The translations under genes were made by a program, and so were the position numbers. DNA of 64,000 nucleotides from Clostridiales bacterium (GTDB taxonomy: Bacteria > Bacillota > Clostridia > Monoglobales > Monoglobaceae), in contig JAHZIG010000016.1 of NCBI GenBank assembly GCA_019419865.1, positions 1 to 64,000 of the forward strand, given 5' to 3'. This document shows positions 50,562-60,953 of this stretch, one piece after another. The stretch's first letter is position 1; each line of letters opens with the position of its first letter. Below the pieces are notes generated by a model. The model had not been told where the DNA came from. It did not search any database and worked only from the letters and a program-made list of their open reading frames with translations.

Positions 50562-51839
50562 ATGAGTAACGTAGAGAAATTGGAGAATAACGTAGTTAGT
50601 TTTGAATTCGTGGTCACGGCGGATCAGTTTGAGGACGCGATACAGAAAGCGTATAAAAAGAACGTTGGAAAGATCACGATCCAAGGCTTTAGAAAGGGCA
50701 AAGCTCCCCGCGCGATAATAGAGAGATATTACGGCAAGGAAGTATTTTACGAGGACGCTATAAACATTGCGCTTCCGGACGCATATGATAAAGCAGTAGA
50801 GGAAAATAACTTATATCCCGTAGACAGACCCGAAGTAGACGTTAAGGGCGAGATAAAAGCTGGTTCGGACATAGTTTTCACCGCTAAGGTGACTGTAAAG
50901 CCGGAGTTTGAGCTGGGCGAATATAAAGGCGTGGAAGTAGAGGGCGCGCACTATGCGGTCACCGACGACGACGTTGACGCCGAGATAGAAAAGCTCAGAG
51001 AGAGAAACTCAAGACTCGTACCGGTCGAGGACAGACCCGTTCAGGCCGACGATATTGCAAACATCGACTACGAAGGCTTTGTAGACGGAGTTGCTTTTGA
51101 AGGCGGAAAAGGCGAAGGTTTCGACCTGACGATCGGCTCCGGACAGTTTATACCCGGTTTCGAAGATCAGTTGATCGGCAAAAACGCGGGCGAGGAGTTT
51201 GAGATAAACGTTAAGTTCCCCGAGGAGTATCACGCCGAGGAGCTTAAGGGTAAGGACGCCGTTTTCAAAGTTAAGATCAATTCGATCAAGTTTAAAGAAC
51301 TTCCTGAGCTTGACGACGAGTTTGTGCAGGACGTAAGCGAGTTCGAGACCTTGGATGAATTTAAAAAGGATACGAGAGAAAAGCTTACGGCCGCAAATGA
51401 AGAGAGAGAGAAGAACGAAAACGAGCATAGCGTTGTAGACGCGGTATGCGCAAATACGCAGATAGATATCCCTGAAGCTATGATAAACTCTCAGATCGAC
51501 ACAATGATCAGAGATATGGATATGCAGCTCAGATATCAGGGCATAACTTTGGAGCAGTATATGCAGTTTACCGGCCAGACGATGGACGCCGTAAGAGAGC
51601 AGTATAAGCCCGAGGCGGAAAAGAGCGTTAAGACCACTCTTGTGCTCGAGAAGGTCGCGGACGTTGAGAACTTCGAGATCACCGACGAGGACGTTGAGAA
51701 CGAATACAACAGAATTTGCGAAGAGAACGGCATGAAGCCCGAAGACGTTAAAAAATACATTAGCGTTGACAGTATAAAAGAGAGACTTAAGGCTCAGAAG
51801 GCTATAGAGTTCTTGGTAAATAACGCCAACATAAAATAA
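50562..51839 (+). CDS. tig: Trigger factor
   Basis: Ribosome-bound chaperone and peptidyl-prolyl isomerase. The 425 residues comprise the ribosome-binding tail with GFRKGKAPRAIIERYYG (45-61), a FKBP-like PPIase domain (IDYEGFVDGVAFEGGKGEGFDLTIGSG...) and the helical C-terminal arms. It is followed by its own terminator, then by clpP and clpX, the common tig-clpP-clpX order. Confidence 0.97.
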   Translation: MSNVEKLENNVVSFEFVVTADQFEDAIQKAYKKNVGKITIQGFRKGKAPRAIIERYYGKEVFYEDAINIALPDAYDKAVEENNLYPVDRPEVDVKGEIKAGSDIVFTAKVTVKPEFELGEYKGVEVEGAHYAVTDDDVDAEIEKLRERNSRLVPVEDRPVQADDIANIDYEGFVDGVAFEGGKGEGFDLTIGSGQFIPGFEDQLIGKNAGEEFEINVKFPEEYHAEELKGKDAVFKVKINSIKFKELPELDDEFVQDVSEFETLDEFKKDTREKLTAANEEREKNENEHSVVDAVCANTQIDIPEAMINSQIDTMIRDMDMQLRYQGITLEQYMQFTGQTMDAVREQYKPEAEKSVKTTLVLEKVADVENFEITDEDVENEYNRICEENGMKPEDVKKYISVDSIKERLKAQKAIEFLVNNANIK

Positions 51840-51853
51840 GTTAAAGTATATTT

Positions 51854-51895
51854 TAAGGTTGAAACGGGAACAATATTCCGGGTCAACCTTATTAT
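51854..51895 (+). terminator. Terminator after tig
   Basis: TAAGGTTGA/TCAACCTTA with an inner GGAA/TTCC pair forms a long stem followed by TTATG. Confidence 0.65.
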
Positions 51896-51985
51896 GTCAT
51901 TATTGAGCATATTTGGAAATATGTTATTATAAAAGTAAAAAGAGTCGCCGGGCAGGCGATAATTATTGATTAGGAGGAAATCGAA

Positions 51986-52582
51986 ATGGATAAATTCAGA
52001 AGCAGTCTCGTTCCATACGTTATAGAACAGACGGGACACGGCGAGAGATCTTACGATATATTCTCCCGTCTTTTAAAGGACAGAATAATATTTTTATCGG
52101 ACGAAGTAAACGATACGACCGCGAGTTTGGTCGTAGCGCAGCTTTTGTTCCTGGACAGCGAGGATCCGGACAGAGATATAAACCTGTACATCAACAGCCC
52201 CGGCGGTTCTGTGACGGCCGGCATGGCGATATACGATACTATGCAGTTCACCAAAGCCGACGTATCGACGATCTGCGTAGGCATGGCGGCTTCGATGGGC
52301 GCGTTCCTGCTCTCGTCGGGCGCTAAGGGCAAGAGGTTCGCGCTTCCCAACAGCGAGATCATGATACATCAGCCGTTGGGCGGAACTCAGGGTCAGACGA
52401 CCGATATGAAGATACATGTTGAGAGAATGCTTAAGATCAAGGATAACCTCAACAAGATATTGAGCGAAAACACGGGCAAGTCGTTAGACGTGATCAAGGC
52501 CGATACCGAGCGCGACAACTTTATGAGCGCGGAAGAGGCTTTAAAATATGGTTTGATCGACGACATAATTAAGAATCGTTAA
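51986..52582 (+). CDS. clpP: ATP-dependent Clp protease proteolytic subunit
   Basis: Barrel-forming serine protease of 198 residues. The catalytic triad is visible: serine in [11 protein letters not shown], histidine in [10 protein letters not shown], and aspartate in ADTERDNFM. The N-terminal [19 protein letters not shown] axial loop is normal. It is encoded immediately before its unfoldase partner clpX. AGGAGG precedes the start. Confidence 0.98.
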   Translation: MDKFRSSLVPYVIEQTGHGERSYDIFSRLLKDRIIFLSDEVNDTTASLVVAQLLFLDSEDPDRDINLYINSPGGSVTAGMAIYDTMQFTKADVSTICVGMAASMGAFLLSSGAKGKRFALPNSEIMIHQPLGGTQGQTTDMKIHVERMLKIKDNLNKILSENTGKSLDVIKADTERDNFMSAEEALKYGLIDDIIKNR

Positions 52583-52696
52583 CGATTTAAATGTTTAGCG
52601 CGCTTAAAGCGGTTTGCTCTAAGCGTATGCCGGCGTAATTTTGGAATAATTAAAACGTCTGCATACTGTTATTAAATTAGAAATTGGAGGATTATA

Positions 52697-53983
52697 ATGC
52701 CAAACAGACGTGACGATCACAATGAATGCGTGTGTTCATTCTGCGGCAAAGGCGAAGGTCAGGTAGCGCGTTTGATCGAAGGACCAAACGTGTATATATG
52801 CGATCAGTGTATCGAGCTTTGTCATGAACTCATAAGCGACCTTCACAGGTATAACAGATTAGGCGAAAAATCTAATAGAAAAAGACGGCAGTTCGAGCCT
52901 GAGGAGCTTCCTACGCCGAAAGAGATCCACGCTTTTCTGGACGAATATATCGTCGGCCAGGAAGACGCGAAGAAGATACTGTCCGTGGCTATCTATAATC
53001 ATTATAAACGTATAAACAGCAGGCAGTATAATACCGACGTCGAACTGCAAAAGAGCAATATCCTAATGCTGGGACCGACCGGTTCCGGTAAGACGTATCT
53101 CGCTCAGACGCTGGCTAAAAAACTAAACGTTCCGTTTGTTATAGCCGACGCGACGTCTTTGACCGAAGCGGGCTACGTAGGCGAGGACGTCGAAAATATC
53201 CTGCTTAAGCTGATCCAGGCCGCCGATAACGATATCGAGCTTGCCGAGCGCGGCATCGTGTACATCGACGAGATAGATAAGATAGCAAGAAAATCGGAGA
53301 ACGTATCCATTACGCGCGACGTAAGCGGAGAAGGCGTGCAGCAAACGCTTTTGAAAATCCTTGAGGGAACTATAGCTTCGGTGCCCCCTCAGGGCGGAAG
53401 AAAGCATCCGCATCAGGAGTGTATACAGATAGATACGACCGATATACTATTTATATGCGGCGGCGCGTTCGAGGGTCTCGACGGGATAATCGAGGCGAGA
53501 ACTGCAGAAAAGACGATGGGATTCGGCGCGGAAGTGAGAAGTAAACAGGATAAAAACCGCGGCGAGGTTTTAAAACATGTCAGTCCTGAGGATCTGGTCA
53601 AATTCGGCCTTATACCCGAGCTTGTAGGAAGACTTCCTATCGTTACGACTCTCGACAGTCTCAGCGAGGAAGCGCTTATAAAGATATTAAAAGAACCTAA
53701 AAACGCTCTTACGAAGCAGTATAAAGAACTTTTGCATATGGACGGGGCGGAGCTTGAGTTTGAGGATAAAGCCGTCGCGGCTATAGCCAAAAAGGCGCTT
53801 GAGCGTAAGACGGGCGCGCGCGGACTGCGCACGATAATAGAGGAGATCATGATGGACATCATGTATGAAGTTCCTTCCGATCCCACTATCACCAAAATCT
53901 TTGTCACTGAAGACTGTATAGCCAAGAAGGCTAAACCCAGAGTCGAACACAGCGTCGAAAAGAACGACAAGTACGCCGGATAA
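52697..53983 (+). CDS. clpX: ClpX unfoldase
   Basis: AAA+ ATPase that recognises, unfolds and feeds proteins to ClpP. The 428 residues have the N-terminal C4 zinc domain (CSFCGKGEG and CDQCIELC), Walker [13 protein letters not shown], Walker [11 protein letters not shown], the pore loop GYVGEDVE, and the ClpP-contact loop region near [11 protein letters not shown]. It follows clpP by 114 bases. Confidence 0.98.
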   Translation: MPNRRDDHNECVCSFCGKGEGQVARLIEGPNVYICDQCIELCHELISDLHRYNRLGEKSNRKRRQFEPEELPTPKEIHAFLDEYIVGQEDAKKILSVAIYNHYKRINSRQYNTDVELQKSNILMLGPTGSGKTYLAQTLAKKLNVPFVIADATSLTEAGYVGEDVENILLKLIQAADNDIELAERGIVYIDEIDKIARKSENVSITRDVSGEGVQQTLLKILEGTIASVPPQGGRKHPHQECIQIDTTDILFICGGAFEGLDGIIEARTAEKTMGFGAEVRSKQDKNRGEVLKHVSPEDLVKFGLIPELVGRLPIVTTLDSLSEEALIKILKEPKNALTKQYKELLHMDGAELEFEDKAVAAIAKKALERKTGARGLRTIIEEIMMDIMYEVPSDPTITKIFVTEDCIAKKAKPRVEHSVEKNDKYAG

Positions 53984-54059
53984 AACAGGCTGTCGCGTTA
54001 GTTTATAGGTTTAGCTTCTGCGGCTGATTCAAATCGATACATTAAACAAATAATTTAAT

Positions 54060-54091
54060 AAAAGGCGGGCGCTTAGTCGCCTGCCTTTTTT
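54060..54091 (+). terminator. Terminator of clpP-clpX
   Basis: AGGC-G-GGCG pairs with CGCC-T-GCCT around a 6-base loop and ends in TTTTTT. Confidence 0.8.
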
Positions 54092-54158
54092 GAGGATTGG
54101 AAAATATCAATATTTGAACATATGTTTAAATATATATTGGATAAAGGAGTAATTCGTA

Positions 54159-55313
54159 TTGAAGCTCGACAATATTAAATTTATTTTAAATAAGCTTAAA
54201 AGTAAATACGTAGTTTTGGCGGCGCTCATGCTCGGTATTCTTTTCATGTCGTCGTGTTCGGCGGCGGATCCTCAGAGCTCTACGTCGTCCGGCGGAGACG
54301 ATAAGCTTCAAATAGTGACGACGATATTCCCGCCGTACGACTTCGCAAGAAATATAGCGGGTCGGAACGCGGACGTTTCGATGCTGCTGAAGCCCGGAAC
54401 CGAGAGTCACTCATACGAGCCTTCGCCGAGCGATATAATAAAGATCATGAACTGCGATATCTTTATATATACCGGTGGCGAATCCGACACCTGGGTCGAC
54501 GAGATTCTCGATTCGATATCGGAAAACGGACGAGACATAAGGATAATAAAAATGCTGGACGTAGTTGATAACGCAGTGGAGGAGGAGATCGTCGAGGGTA
54601 TGCAGGCGGGATTACTCGAGCTGAACGAACACTCAGAGGAGGAAGAAGCGGCTTCAGTAACCGACGATTCAGGAACCGGGGGCGGCGAAGATACCGCGCG
54701 CGAACAATCGGAAGCAGACGGATCGGACGCCGCGGCCGAGGGATTGGACGAACACGAACACGAGACCGAATCGGAACACGCTCACGAATACGACGAGCAT
54801 GTCTGGACCTCGCCGAGACGCGCGATGCAGATAGTAGACGCAATCTCGAACGCCGTTATTGAATTAGACCCCGACAATATCGACGAATATCAGATGAATA
54901 CCGCAATATATCTGTCGCTGCTCAGCGATCTGGATCAAGAGTACAGAGAAGCGGTCGAAAGCTCCGAGCGCGATTACATAGTGTTTGGAGACAGGTTCCC
55001 GTTCAGATATTTAGCGGACGAATACGGGTTAAAATACAGCGCGGCTTTTCCGGGGTGCAGTTCCGAGTCGGAGCCGAGCGCTAAAACGGTCGCGTATTTG
55101 ATCGACAGGGTCAGGGAGGAAGAGATACCGGCCGTGTTCTATATCGAGTTCAGTAATCAGAAGATAGCGGACGCCATAGCGGAGGAGACGGGAGCTAAAA
55201 AACTGCTTCTTCATTCCTGCCATAACCTGACCTCTGAGCAGATGAACAACGGGGTTACGTATCTGGACTTGATGCGCGATAATTTAGAAAATTTAAAGGA
55301 GGCTTTGAACTGA
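54159..55313 (+). CDS. Zinc/manganese ABC transporter substrate-binding lipoprotein
   Basis: Cluster A-I metal-binding receptor of the ZnuA/AdcA type, 384 residues, starting at TTG behind AAAGGAG. The signal peptide ends in lipobox LFMSSC (28-33). Metal ligands include H84 (TESHSYEPSPSD) and H214 (DEHVWTSPR). Between them is a long acidic, histidine-containing loop (about 155-213, DEHEHETESEHAHEYDEH) typical of zinc rather than manganese receptors. The first codons overlap no other gene; the ATPase gene begins at its stop. A palindrome AACATATGTT (54117-54126) upstream may be a regulator site. Zinc is the most likely substrate. Confidence 0.88.
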   Translation: MKLDNIKFILNKLKSKYVVLAALMLGILFMSSCSAADPQSSTSSGGDDKLQIVTTIFPPYDFARNIAGRNADVSMLLKPGTESHSYEPSPSDIIKIMNCDIFIYTGGESDTWVDEILDSISENGRDIRIIKMLDVVDNAVEEEIVEGMQAGLLELNEHSEEEEAASVTDDSGTGGGEDTAREQSEADGSDAAAEGLDEHEHETESEHAHEYDEHVWTSPRRAMQIVDAISNAVIELDPDNIDEYQMNTAIYLSLLSDLDQEYREAVESSERDYIVFGDRFPFRYLADEYGLKYSAAFPGCSSESEPSAKTVAYLIDRVREEEIPAVFYIEFSNQKIADAIAEETGAKKLLLHSCHNLTSEQMNNGVTYLDLMRDNLENLKEALN

Positions 55314-56029
55314 TGGAAACACCTCTTATAACTTGCAAAGACGTCGAACTTAGCTACGAGGGCGTAACGGTCGCAAAAAATATAAATATCGAAATAGACG
55401 AGGGCGATTATTACAGTATAGTCGGCGAAAACGGCAGCGGAAAGAGCACGCTTTTAAGGGCGCTCCTTAAGCTCAAACAACCGTCGAGCGGGAGCATAGA
55501 ATATTCGAGAGAGCTCAGCCAATCGGATATCGGGTATTTAGCGCAGCAGACGGAGGTGCAGAAGGATTTTCCGGCTTCCGTATACGAAGTAGTACTCTCC
55601 GGCTGTCTTAATTCGCATCCGTTTAAGATGTTTTATAACAAAAACGATAAAGAGACGGCTGAGCGAAAGATGCGGCTGCTCGGAATAGGCGATATAAAGA
55701 ATAAATGCTTCAGAGAACTCTCCGGCGGTCAGCGTCAAAGGGTCTTGCTGGCTCGGGCTATGTGCGCCGCGAAGAAGATATTGTTTTTGGACGAGCCGGT
55801 AACGGGTCTGGATCCGCTGGTTACGACCGAGTTTTTCGAGATAATCGAGGATATGAACAAAAATCATGGCGTGACGATAGTTATGGTTTCGCACGACGTA
55901 CATTGTTCGATCAAGTATTCCAATAAGATACTTCATCTTAAGAGAGACGTTCTGTTTTCAGGATTGAAGAAGGACTACATAAACAGCGAGGTCGGAAAAG
56001 AATTCATTGGAGGTCACAGTCATGCTTGA
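55313..56029 (+). CDS. Metal ABC transporter ATPase (ZnuC-like)
   Basis: A 238-residue ATPase with Walker A GENGSGKST (37-45), signature LSGGQRQRVLLARAM (about 138), Walker B ILFLDEPVTGLDPL (about 160) and H-loop SHDVH. Its start codon shares bases with the stop of the receptor gene and its end overlaps the permease start, so the three are tightly coupled. Confidence 0.93.
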   Translation: METPLITCKDVELSYEGVTVAKNINIEIDEGDYYSIVGENGSGKSTLLRALLKLKQPSSGSIEYSRELSQSDIGYLAQQTEVQKDFPASVYEVVLSGCLNSHPFKMFYNKNDKETAERKMRLLGIGDIKNKCFRELSGGQRQRVLLARAMCAAKKILFLDEPVTGLDPLVTTEFFEIIEDMNKNHGVTIVMVSHDVHCSIKYSNKILHLKRDVLFSGLKKDYINSEVGKEFIGGHSHA

Positions 56030-56852
56030 TATATTTGAGATTATCGGTTCAATGTTTAGTTATACGTTTATCATCCGCGCTCTCGTTGTCGGAACCCTTG
56101 TATCCCTCTGCGCGGCTCTGCTCGGCGTGAGCCTTGTGCTTAAAAGATATTCGATGATCGGCGACGGGCTTTCGCACGTGGGTTTCGGCGCGATCGCGGT
56201 AGCCACGGCGCTCAACTGGGCGCCTATGGAATTTACGATACCGGTAGTTATAGCCGCGGCGTTCCTGCTGCTCAGGATCAGTTCTAACAGTAAGATCAAG
56301 GGCGATTCAGCGATCGCCATCATATCGACCGGAGCGCTGGCTATAGGTATCCTTGTCGCGTCGATGTCGACCGGAATGAATACGGATATAAACAATTATT
56401 TATTCGGAAGTATTCTCGCGATGAACGGCGACGACGTGATCTTGAGCGTTATACTTTCGATAGTGGTCTTGATCCTTTTCGTCGTATTCTATAACAAAAT
56501 TTTTGCGGTCACCTTCGACGAGACGTTCGCGGCCGCGACCGGAGTCAAGGCGGGGCTGTATAATATGCTGATCGCTATTTTGACCGCGGTCACTATAGTT
56601 CTCGGGATGAGAATGATGGGAGCGTTGCTTATATCCAGCCTGATAATTTTTCCGGCTCTGACGTCGATGCGGATATGCAAAAAGTTCAGGACGGTCGCGA
56701 TAAGTTCGTCGATCGTATCCGTGCTGTGCTTTTTTACAGGTCTATTGCTGTCATATGTATTTTCGACGCCTACAGGCGCGAGCGTCGTAGTAGTCAATAT
56801 CGCGGCGTTCTTGATCTTTTCGGGAATAGGCTTTATATTGCAGCATAGATGA
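56022..56852 (+). CDS. Metal ABC transporter permease (ZnuB-like)
   Basis: A 276-residue ABC-3 family permease with seven to eight membrane helices. The GDGLSHVGFGAIAVATAL segment (44-61) and MRMMGALLISSLIIFPAL are characteristic. I start at the ATG at 56022 after GGAGG; a TTG at 56007 would swallow that ribosome site. It completes the zinc-type importer. No Zur gene is nearby. Confidence 0.93.
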   Translation: MLDIFEIIGSMFSYTFIIRALVVGTLVSLCAALLGVSLVLKRYSMIGDGLSHVGFGAIAVATALNWAPMEFTIPVVIAAAFLLLRISSNSKIKGDSAIAIISTGALAIGILVASMSTGMNTDINNYLFGSILAMNGDDVILSVILSIVVLILFVVFYNKIFAVTFDETFAAATGVKAGLYNMLIAILTAVTIVLGMRMMGALLISSLIIFPALTSMRICKKFRTVAISSSIVSVLCFFTGLLLSYVFSTPTGASVVVVNIAAFLIFSGIGFILQHR

Positions 56853-56903
56853 TTCTAATATAGCTAAATACATAACGTTTATATAAGTTAATAAATACAT
56901 ATT

Positions 56904-56932
56904 AAAGGGGCTCGAATGAACGAGCCCCTTAA
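56904..56932. terminator. Bidirectional terminator between importer and fbp
   Basis: A perfect 10-pair stem AAGGGGCTCG/CGAGCCCCTT with loop AATGAA between convergent genes. T content is better on the minus side (TTTAATATG). Confidence 0.75.
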
Positions 56933-56958
56933 GTAATAGAAGGAAGTAATATAAATAG

Positions 56959-58953
56959 TTATTTTCTCTGTTTTATTATTCCCTCGCGGTAAGCGCAAAG
57001 CAGTATTTCAAGATTCTTGATCTTTGCCAGCAGATCCTTACCCTTGTCGGTATCGGCGACCATTTTACGCCGCCCCGCTTTTTCGAGGACTTCAATCTTG
57101 GAGTGTATATCGATCTCCTCGGCGATGGCTTTCGCTCGCGATTCAAACGGCTCGTGCGACGCGAGGATCAGACCGTGCGAATTAAAAAGCAGAGTATACC
57201 CGGCGATGCCGGTCTTCGGCTGATAGCCCTTAGAAAGTCCGCCGTCTATTACCAGCAGTTTGCCGCCGGCTTTTATAGGGCTTTGGCCTTTCTTGATCTC
57301 GACCGGCACATGTCCGTTTATTATATGCGATTCTTTCGGATCCAAGCCAAACTCTTTCAATATCTTTATACATATGTCTCGTTTTTCAACGTTTTTGTAG
57401 TACGGGTTTTTTACCTCGACATGCAGGTCCGTATCGTCGATAAAATACTGTTCAAAAGTCGTTATCTTATCCTTGCCGAACAACGGGGATTTTGAACCGC
57501 ACCAGAGATACCACATAAAATCTTCGGCTTCTTTTCTCTCTGCGGAACCCGGTTTTGCGAAAAATCCGCTTCGTACGCGGTTGTCGGCGGAATCGAGTAG
57601 TTTTTTTCCTCTTAAATTCTTCCCGAACAGATTGACTGTGGCGAAATTCCCGTTTCTGGTCATCGGGATACAGCCGTGGAACATCAGGTTCGAGTTATGA
57701 ACGTTATATATCCCGCCGTGTTCGACCAAAAACGTCATATGTTTTTGCAGCAGTTCGCTGTTCATAAATGCGTATCTTAAGCGCTCTAAAACTTCGTCTT
57801 CCTCCGGAGTCAGTTTATAAGGATCCTCGGGGTCGACGGTCGGGAAAGAAGAATCTTTAAGAACGTATTCCTTTTCACCTATCTTTATAGTTCCTCGTTC
57901 GTAGTCGATCTTATCGAGCAGCAGTCTGTTTTCCATGTTATACTCAGGATGGGCTTTTATGATTTGACCCTCCAGTTTAAACTGCATGATGGTTATCGCC
58001 TTTTGTATTTTCGACATCAGGCTTTCGTCGTGTTTACTGTATTTTGTGACGTCTATATGCTTAGGTATAAACAGCTCGCATGGATCGTTTTCATATACTT
58101 TCATTGCGAATGTCGCAAGCGGGCGTATGCTTATGCCGTACGAGCTCTCTATAGTATCCATGTTGTCGTATCTCGAACTCAGTCTCAGAACGTTTGCGAT
58201 GCACGCTCTTGAACCGCAGGAAGCGCCCAGCCATTCGATATCATGATTTCCCCACTGGATATCGACGCTGTGATAATTCATCAGGGTGTCCATTATTATC
58301 GCCGCCCCCGGACCTCTGTCAAAAATATCGCCTATTATATGCAGACGGGCTATCGAGAGACGCTGGATCAGGTTTGACATGGCTATTATAAACGCGTCCG
58401 CTCTGTTTATGCTTATAATAGTGTTGATTATTTCTTTGTAATACTGGTTTTTGTCCATCTCATAATCCTGTGAGTGAAGTAACTCGTCGATTATGTAGTC
58501 AAAGCCCTTAGGAAGCGCTTTTCTTACCGCGAACCTCGTGTATTTGGACGCGCTGACCTTGCACACCTCGATCAGTCTGTGGAGCGTTATCGAATACCAA
58601 TCGTTTAGGTCGTCCACCTCGTGTTTAACTATATGAAGTTTCTCCTCCGGATAATAGATCAAGGTCGCGAGCGACTTTCTCTCAGCCTCCGACAAAGTGT
58701 TGCCGAACACCATGTCGATCTTGGATTTGATAACTCCCGAGGCGTTCTTCAAAATGTGCGTGAAAGATTCATATTCTCCGTGAATATCGCTCATAAAATG
58801 CTCGGTGCCTTTAGGAAGATTGAGCAACGCGTGAAGATTGATTATCTCTTCGGACGCCGCCTCTATATTCGGATATTCTTTGCTCAGCAGTCTTAAATAC
58901 GAGAGACTTTCCTTAAAATTATATTTTGTTTGAAAAGCTTTATAATCCGCCAT
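56959..58953 (-). CDS. fbp: Fructose-1,6-bisphosphatase, class III
   Basis: Gluconeogenic phosphatase of the Firmicute class III type, 664 residues. The metallophosphoesterase motifs are in order: SDIHGEYESF (about 55), GDIFDRGP (about 207), WGNHDIEW (about 234) and INGHVPVE (about 545). I use the ATG at 58953 with AAGGGG eight bases upstream; a GTG at 58962 is possible. It stands alone with its own promoter region. Confidence 0.96.
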   Translation of the reverse strand: MADYKAFQTKYNFKESLSYLRLLSKEYPNIEAASEEIINLHALLNLPKGTEHFMSDIHGEYESFTHILKNASGVIKSKIDMVFGNTLSEAERKSLATLIYYPEEKLHIVKHEVDDLNDWYSITLHRLIEVCKVSASKYTRFAVRKALPKGFDYIIDELLHSQDYEMDKNQYYKEIINTIISINRADAFIIAMSNLIQRLSIARLHIIGDIFDRGPGAAIIMDTLMNYHSVDIQWGNHDIEWLGASCGSRACIANVLRLSSRYDNMDTIESSYGISIRPLATFAMKVYENDPCELFIPKHIDVTKYSKHDESLMSKIQKAITIMQFKLEGQIIKAHPEYNMENRLLLDKIDYERGTIKIGEKEYVLKDSSFPTVDPEDPYKLTPEEDEVLERLRYAFMNSELLQKHMTFLVEHGGIYNVHNSNLMFHGCIPMTRNGNFATVNLFGKNLRGKKLLDSADNRVRSGFFAKPGSAERKEAEDFMWYLWCGSKSPLFGKDKITTFEQYFIDDTDLHVEVKNPYYKNVEKRDICIKILKEFGLDPKESHIINGHVPVEIKKGQSPIKAGGKLLVIDGGLSKGYQPKTGIAGYTLLFNSHGLILASHEPFESRAKAIAEEIDIHSKIEVLEKAGRRKMVADTDKGKDLLAKIKNLEILLCAYREGIIKQRK

Positions 58954-59176
58954 GTACGCCACCCCTTACTGTGTTTAAACAGATCGATTAATCTATCGAT
59001 TATACTATATGAAAAATTTGCAAATAAATTATAGCATAATAGACAAAAAAATTCAAGAGCGTATATTCAATTTTGGGTAAAAGTTGTTAGTTGCCTGCAA
59101 AGATCGATGATTGAATGTGCAAAATTTTTGATGTATTATTTATGTAATTTTAAATTTGTTTTAGGAGGCGCTAAAC

Positions 59177-60067
59177 ATGGTAAAGTTTTCTATACCGAAT
59201 GAAAAGAAGATCAGAGTAATTATCGATTCCGACGCTAAAAACGAGGTCGACGATCAATTCGCGTTGGTTCAGGCGTTGTTGTCGGAATCGTTCGATATCC
59301 ACGGTATAATATCGGCGCATTTCGGAGAGGAGAAGTCTGAAAACAGCGAGCGGGATAGCTATGAGGAGATAGAAAAAATATTGGGATTAATGAATATGAA
59401 AGACGGAGTTAAGCTCTGTCACGGAGGCGGAAAGGCGCTTACGAACGATTCCGAGCCGATAATATCCGAGGGCGCGGAACTTATTATCGAAGAGGCTATG
59501 AAGAGCGACGAAGAGCCGCTGTATATTGCGCTGCTCGGAGCTTTGACGGATATGGCGTCGGCGCTCTTGATGAAGCCGGAAATTGCCGATAAGAATATAA
59601 AAATAATCTGGATCGGCGGCGGCGACTGGCCGGAAGGCGGTTGGGAATACAACTTACAAAACGACGTTATAGCGGCGAACATAGTATTTAAATCATCGGC
59701 CGAGGTTTGGCAGATCCCGAGAGACGTCTATCGTAAAATGCCGGTCGGTTTTGCCGAATTATACCGGAGAGTACGTCCGTGTGGAAGCCTTGGCGAATAC
59801 CTGTGTGTGAACGTTATCGAGTACAATAACAGAGGTCTCGGCGATCCGAGCGAATACAGGATACTTGGCGATTCTCCGGCTGTCGGAGTCATGCTTTACG
59901 AGGATTGCGGCGAATGGGAAATGCGTCCCGCGCCAGAATTTGACAAAAATATGCGTTATATACATACCGGCGCCAATAGGCCTATCAGAGTGTATAAAGA
60001 TATAGATTCCCGATTTATTTTTGAGGATCTTTTCGCAAAGCTTTCGCTGTTTGCCGCCGAAAGCTAA
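59177..60067 (+). CDS. Nucleoside hydrolase-like protein
   Basis: A 296-residue member of the inosine-uridine nucleoside hydrolase superfamily. The calcium site DSDAKNEVDDQFAL (17-30) is a variant of DTDxxxDDxxA, and the late aspartate appears in NLQNDVIAAN (about 158). The typical substrate-binding histidine near the C terminus is not obvious, so the substrate may differ from ordinary nucleosides. AGGAGG precedes the start. It is a single gene. Nucleoside salvage or catabolism of a nucleoside-like compound is likely. Confidence 0.8.
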   Translation: MVKFSIPNEKKIRVIIDSDAKNEVDDQFALVQALLSESFDIHGIISAHFGEEKSENSERDSYEEIEKILGLMNMKDGVKLCHGGGKALTNDSEPIISEGAELIIEEAMKSDEEPLYIALLGALTDMASALLMKPEIADKNIKIIWIGGGDWPEGGWEYNLQNDVIAANIVFKSSAEVWQIPRDVYRKMPVGFAELYRRVRPCGSLGEYLCVNVIEYNNRGLGDPSEYRILGDSPAVGVMLYEDCGEWEMRPAPEFDKNMRYIHTGANRPIRVYKDIDSRFIFEDLFAKLSLFAAES

Positions 60068-60178
60068 AAAATAAAATCAGTTAAAACGACAGCGGACTTT
60101 GGAAAACCGTTAAGCTTTCCTCAGCCCGCTTAATTTTTTAATTTAACCATGCGAATTTTGGAGCGAATAAATTTCGGT

Positions 60179-60802
60179 TCACTCGCCCCGCTTCATCTTT
60201 ACAAAATCGACAATCAGACGCGCGGAATTTTCTATGCCTATACTGCCGCTGTCCAAGGCGATGTGGTAGTTTGTGACGTCGCCCCATACCTGATTGGTGT
60301 AGAAATTATAGTAATTGCTTCTCCGCTTGTCGGTTTTGACCATTGTATCGAGCGCGTCCTTTTCAGTTTTCTTGTAAATATCCATTACCCTCTTTAGCTT
60401 AAAATCCTCTTTTGCATGAATAAATACGTTTACGGCGTTCGGGTTCTCGCGAAGAACGTAATCCGCGCAGCGACCGACGATAACGCACGGTTTTTCGTCT
60501 ACCAGGTTTTGGATCACCTGCGATTGGATCCTGAAAATCGCGTCGGAGTTCAGCAGATCTCCGTATCTGTGATACGCTCCGCGTCCGGATTGAATACCCA
60601 TCACCAACGAATAGAGAATACTGTTTGTCGGCTTCTCGTCCATACCGTCGAAGAGGTGTTCGGACAGACCGCTTTCTTTAGCGGCCAAAGCTATAAGCTC
60701 TTTATCGTAAAAATCAATGCCGAGCGTTTCCGAAACCTTTTTAGCTATCTTCCTGCCTCCTGAACCAAATTGTCTTCCTATTGTTATAACCAAGTTGCTC
60801 AT
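60179..60802 (-). CDS. Cytidylate kinase-like protein
   Basis: A 207-residue P-loop kinase of the cytidylate-kinase-like family common in Firmicutes. The P-loop GRQFGSGG (9-16) replaces the canonical GxxxxGKS/T, as usual for this family. LGIDFYDKELI and VIVGRCADYVLR are the conserved inner segments; the lid is R-rich (DKRRSNYYNFYT). It is not the housekeeping Cmk, and its phosphate acceptor is unknown. GGGGG precedes the start. Confidence 0.85.
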   Translation of the reverse strand: MSNLVITIGRQFGSGGRKIAKKVSETLGIDFYDKELIALAAKESGLSEHLFDGMDEKPTNSILYSLVMGIQSGRGAYHRYGDLLNSDAIFRIQSQVIQNLVDEKPCVIVGRCADYVLRENPNAVNVFIHAKEDFKLKRVMDIYKKTEKDALDTMVKTDKRRSNYYNFYTNQVWGDVTNYHIALDSGSIGIENSARLIVDFVKMKRGE

Positions 60803-60953
60803 AGGTTAACCCCCTTTTCGGCTATTTTAACATAGTTTTGCGCAGTAGTAAAGAACTTTTTAATAATTTTTTACAATGATCAACCTGAACTTTCAGAATT
60901 TTTAGATATTTGTATGGTTTTGGAGTTTAGGTTTAAAACGATCCGCCCAATAA

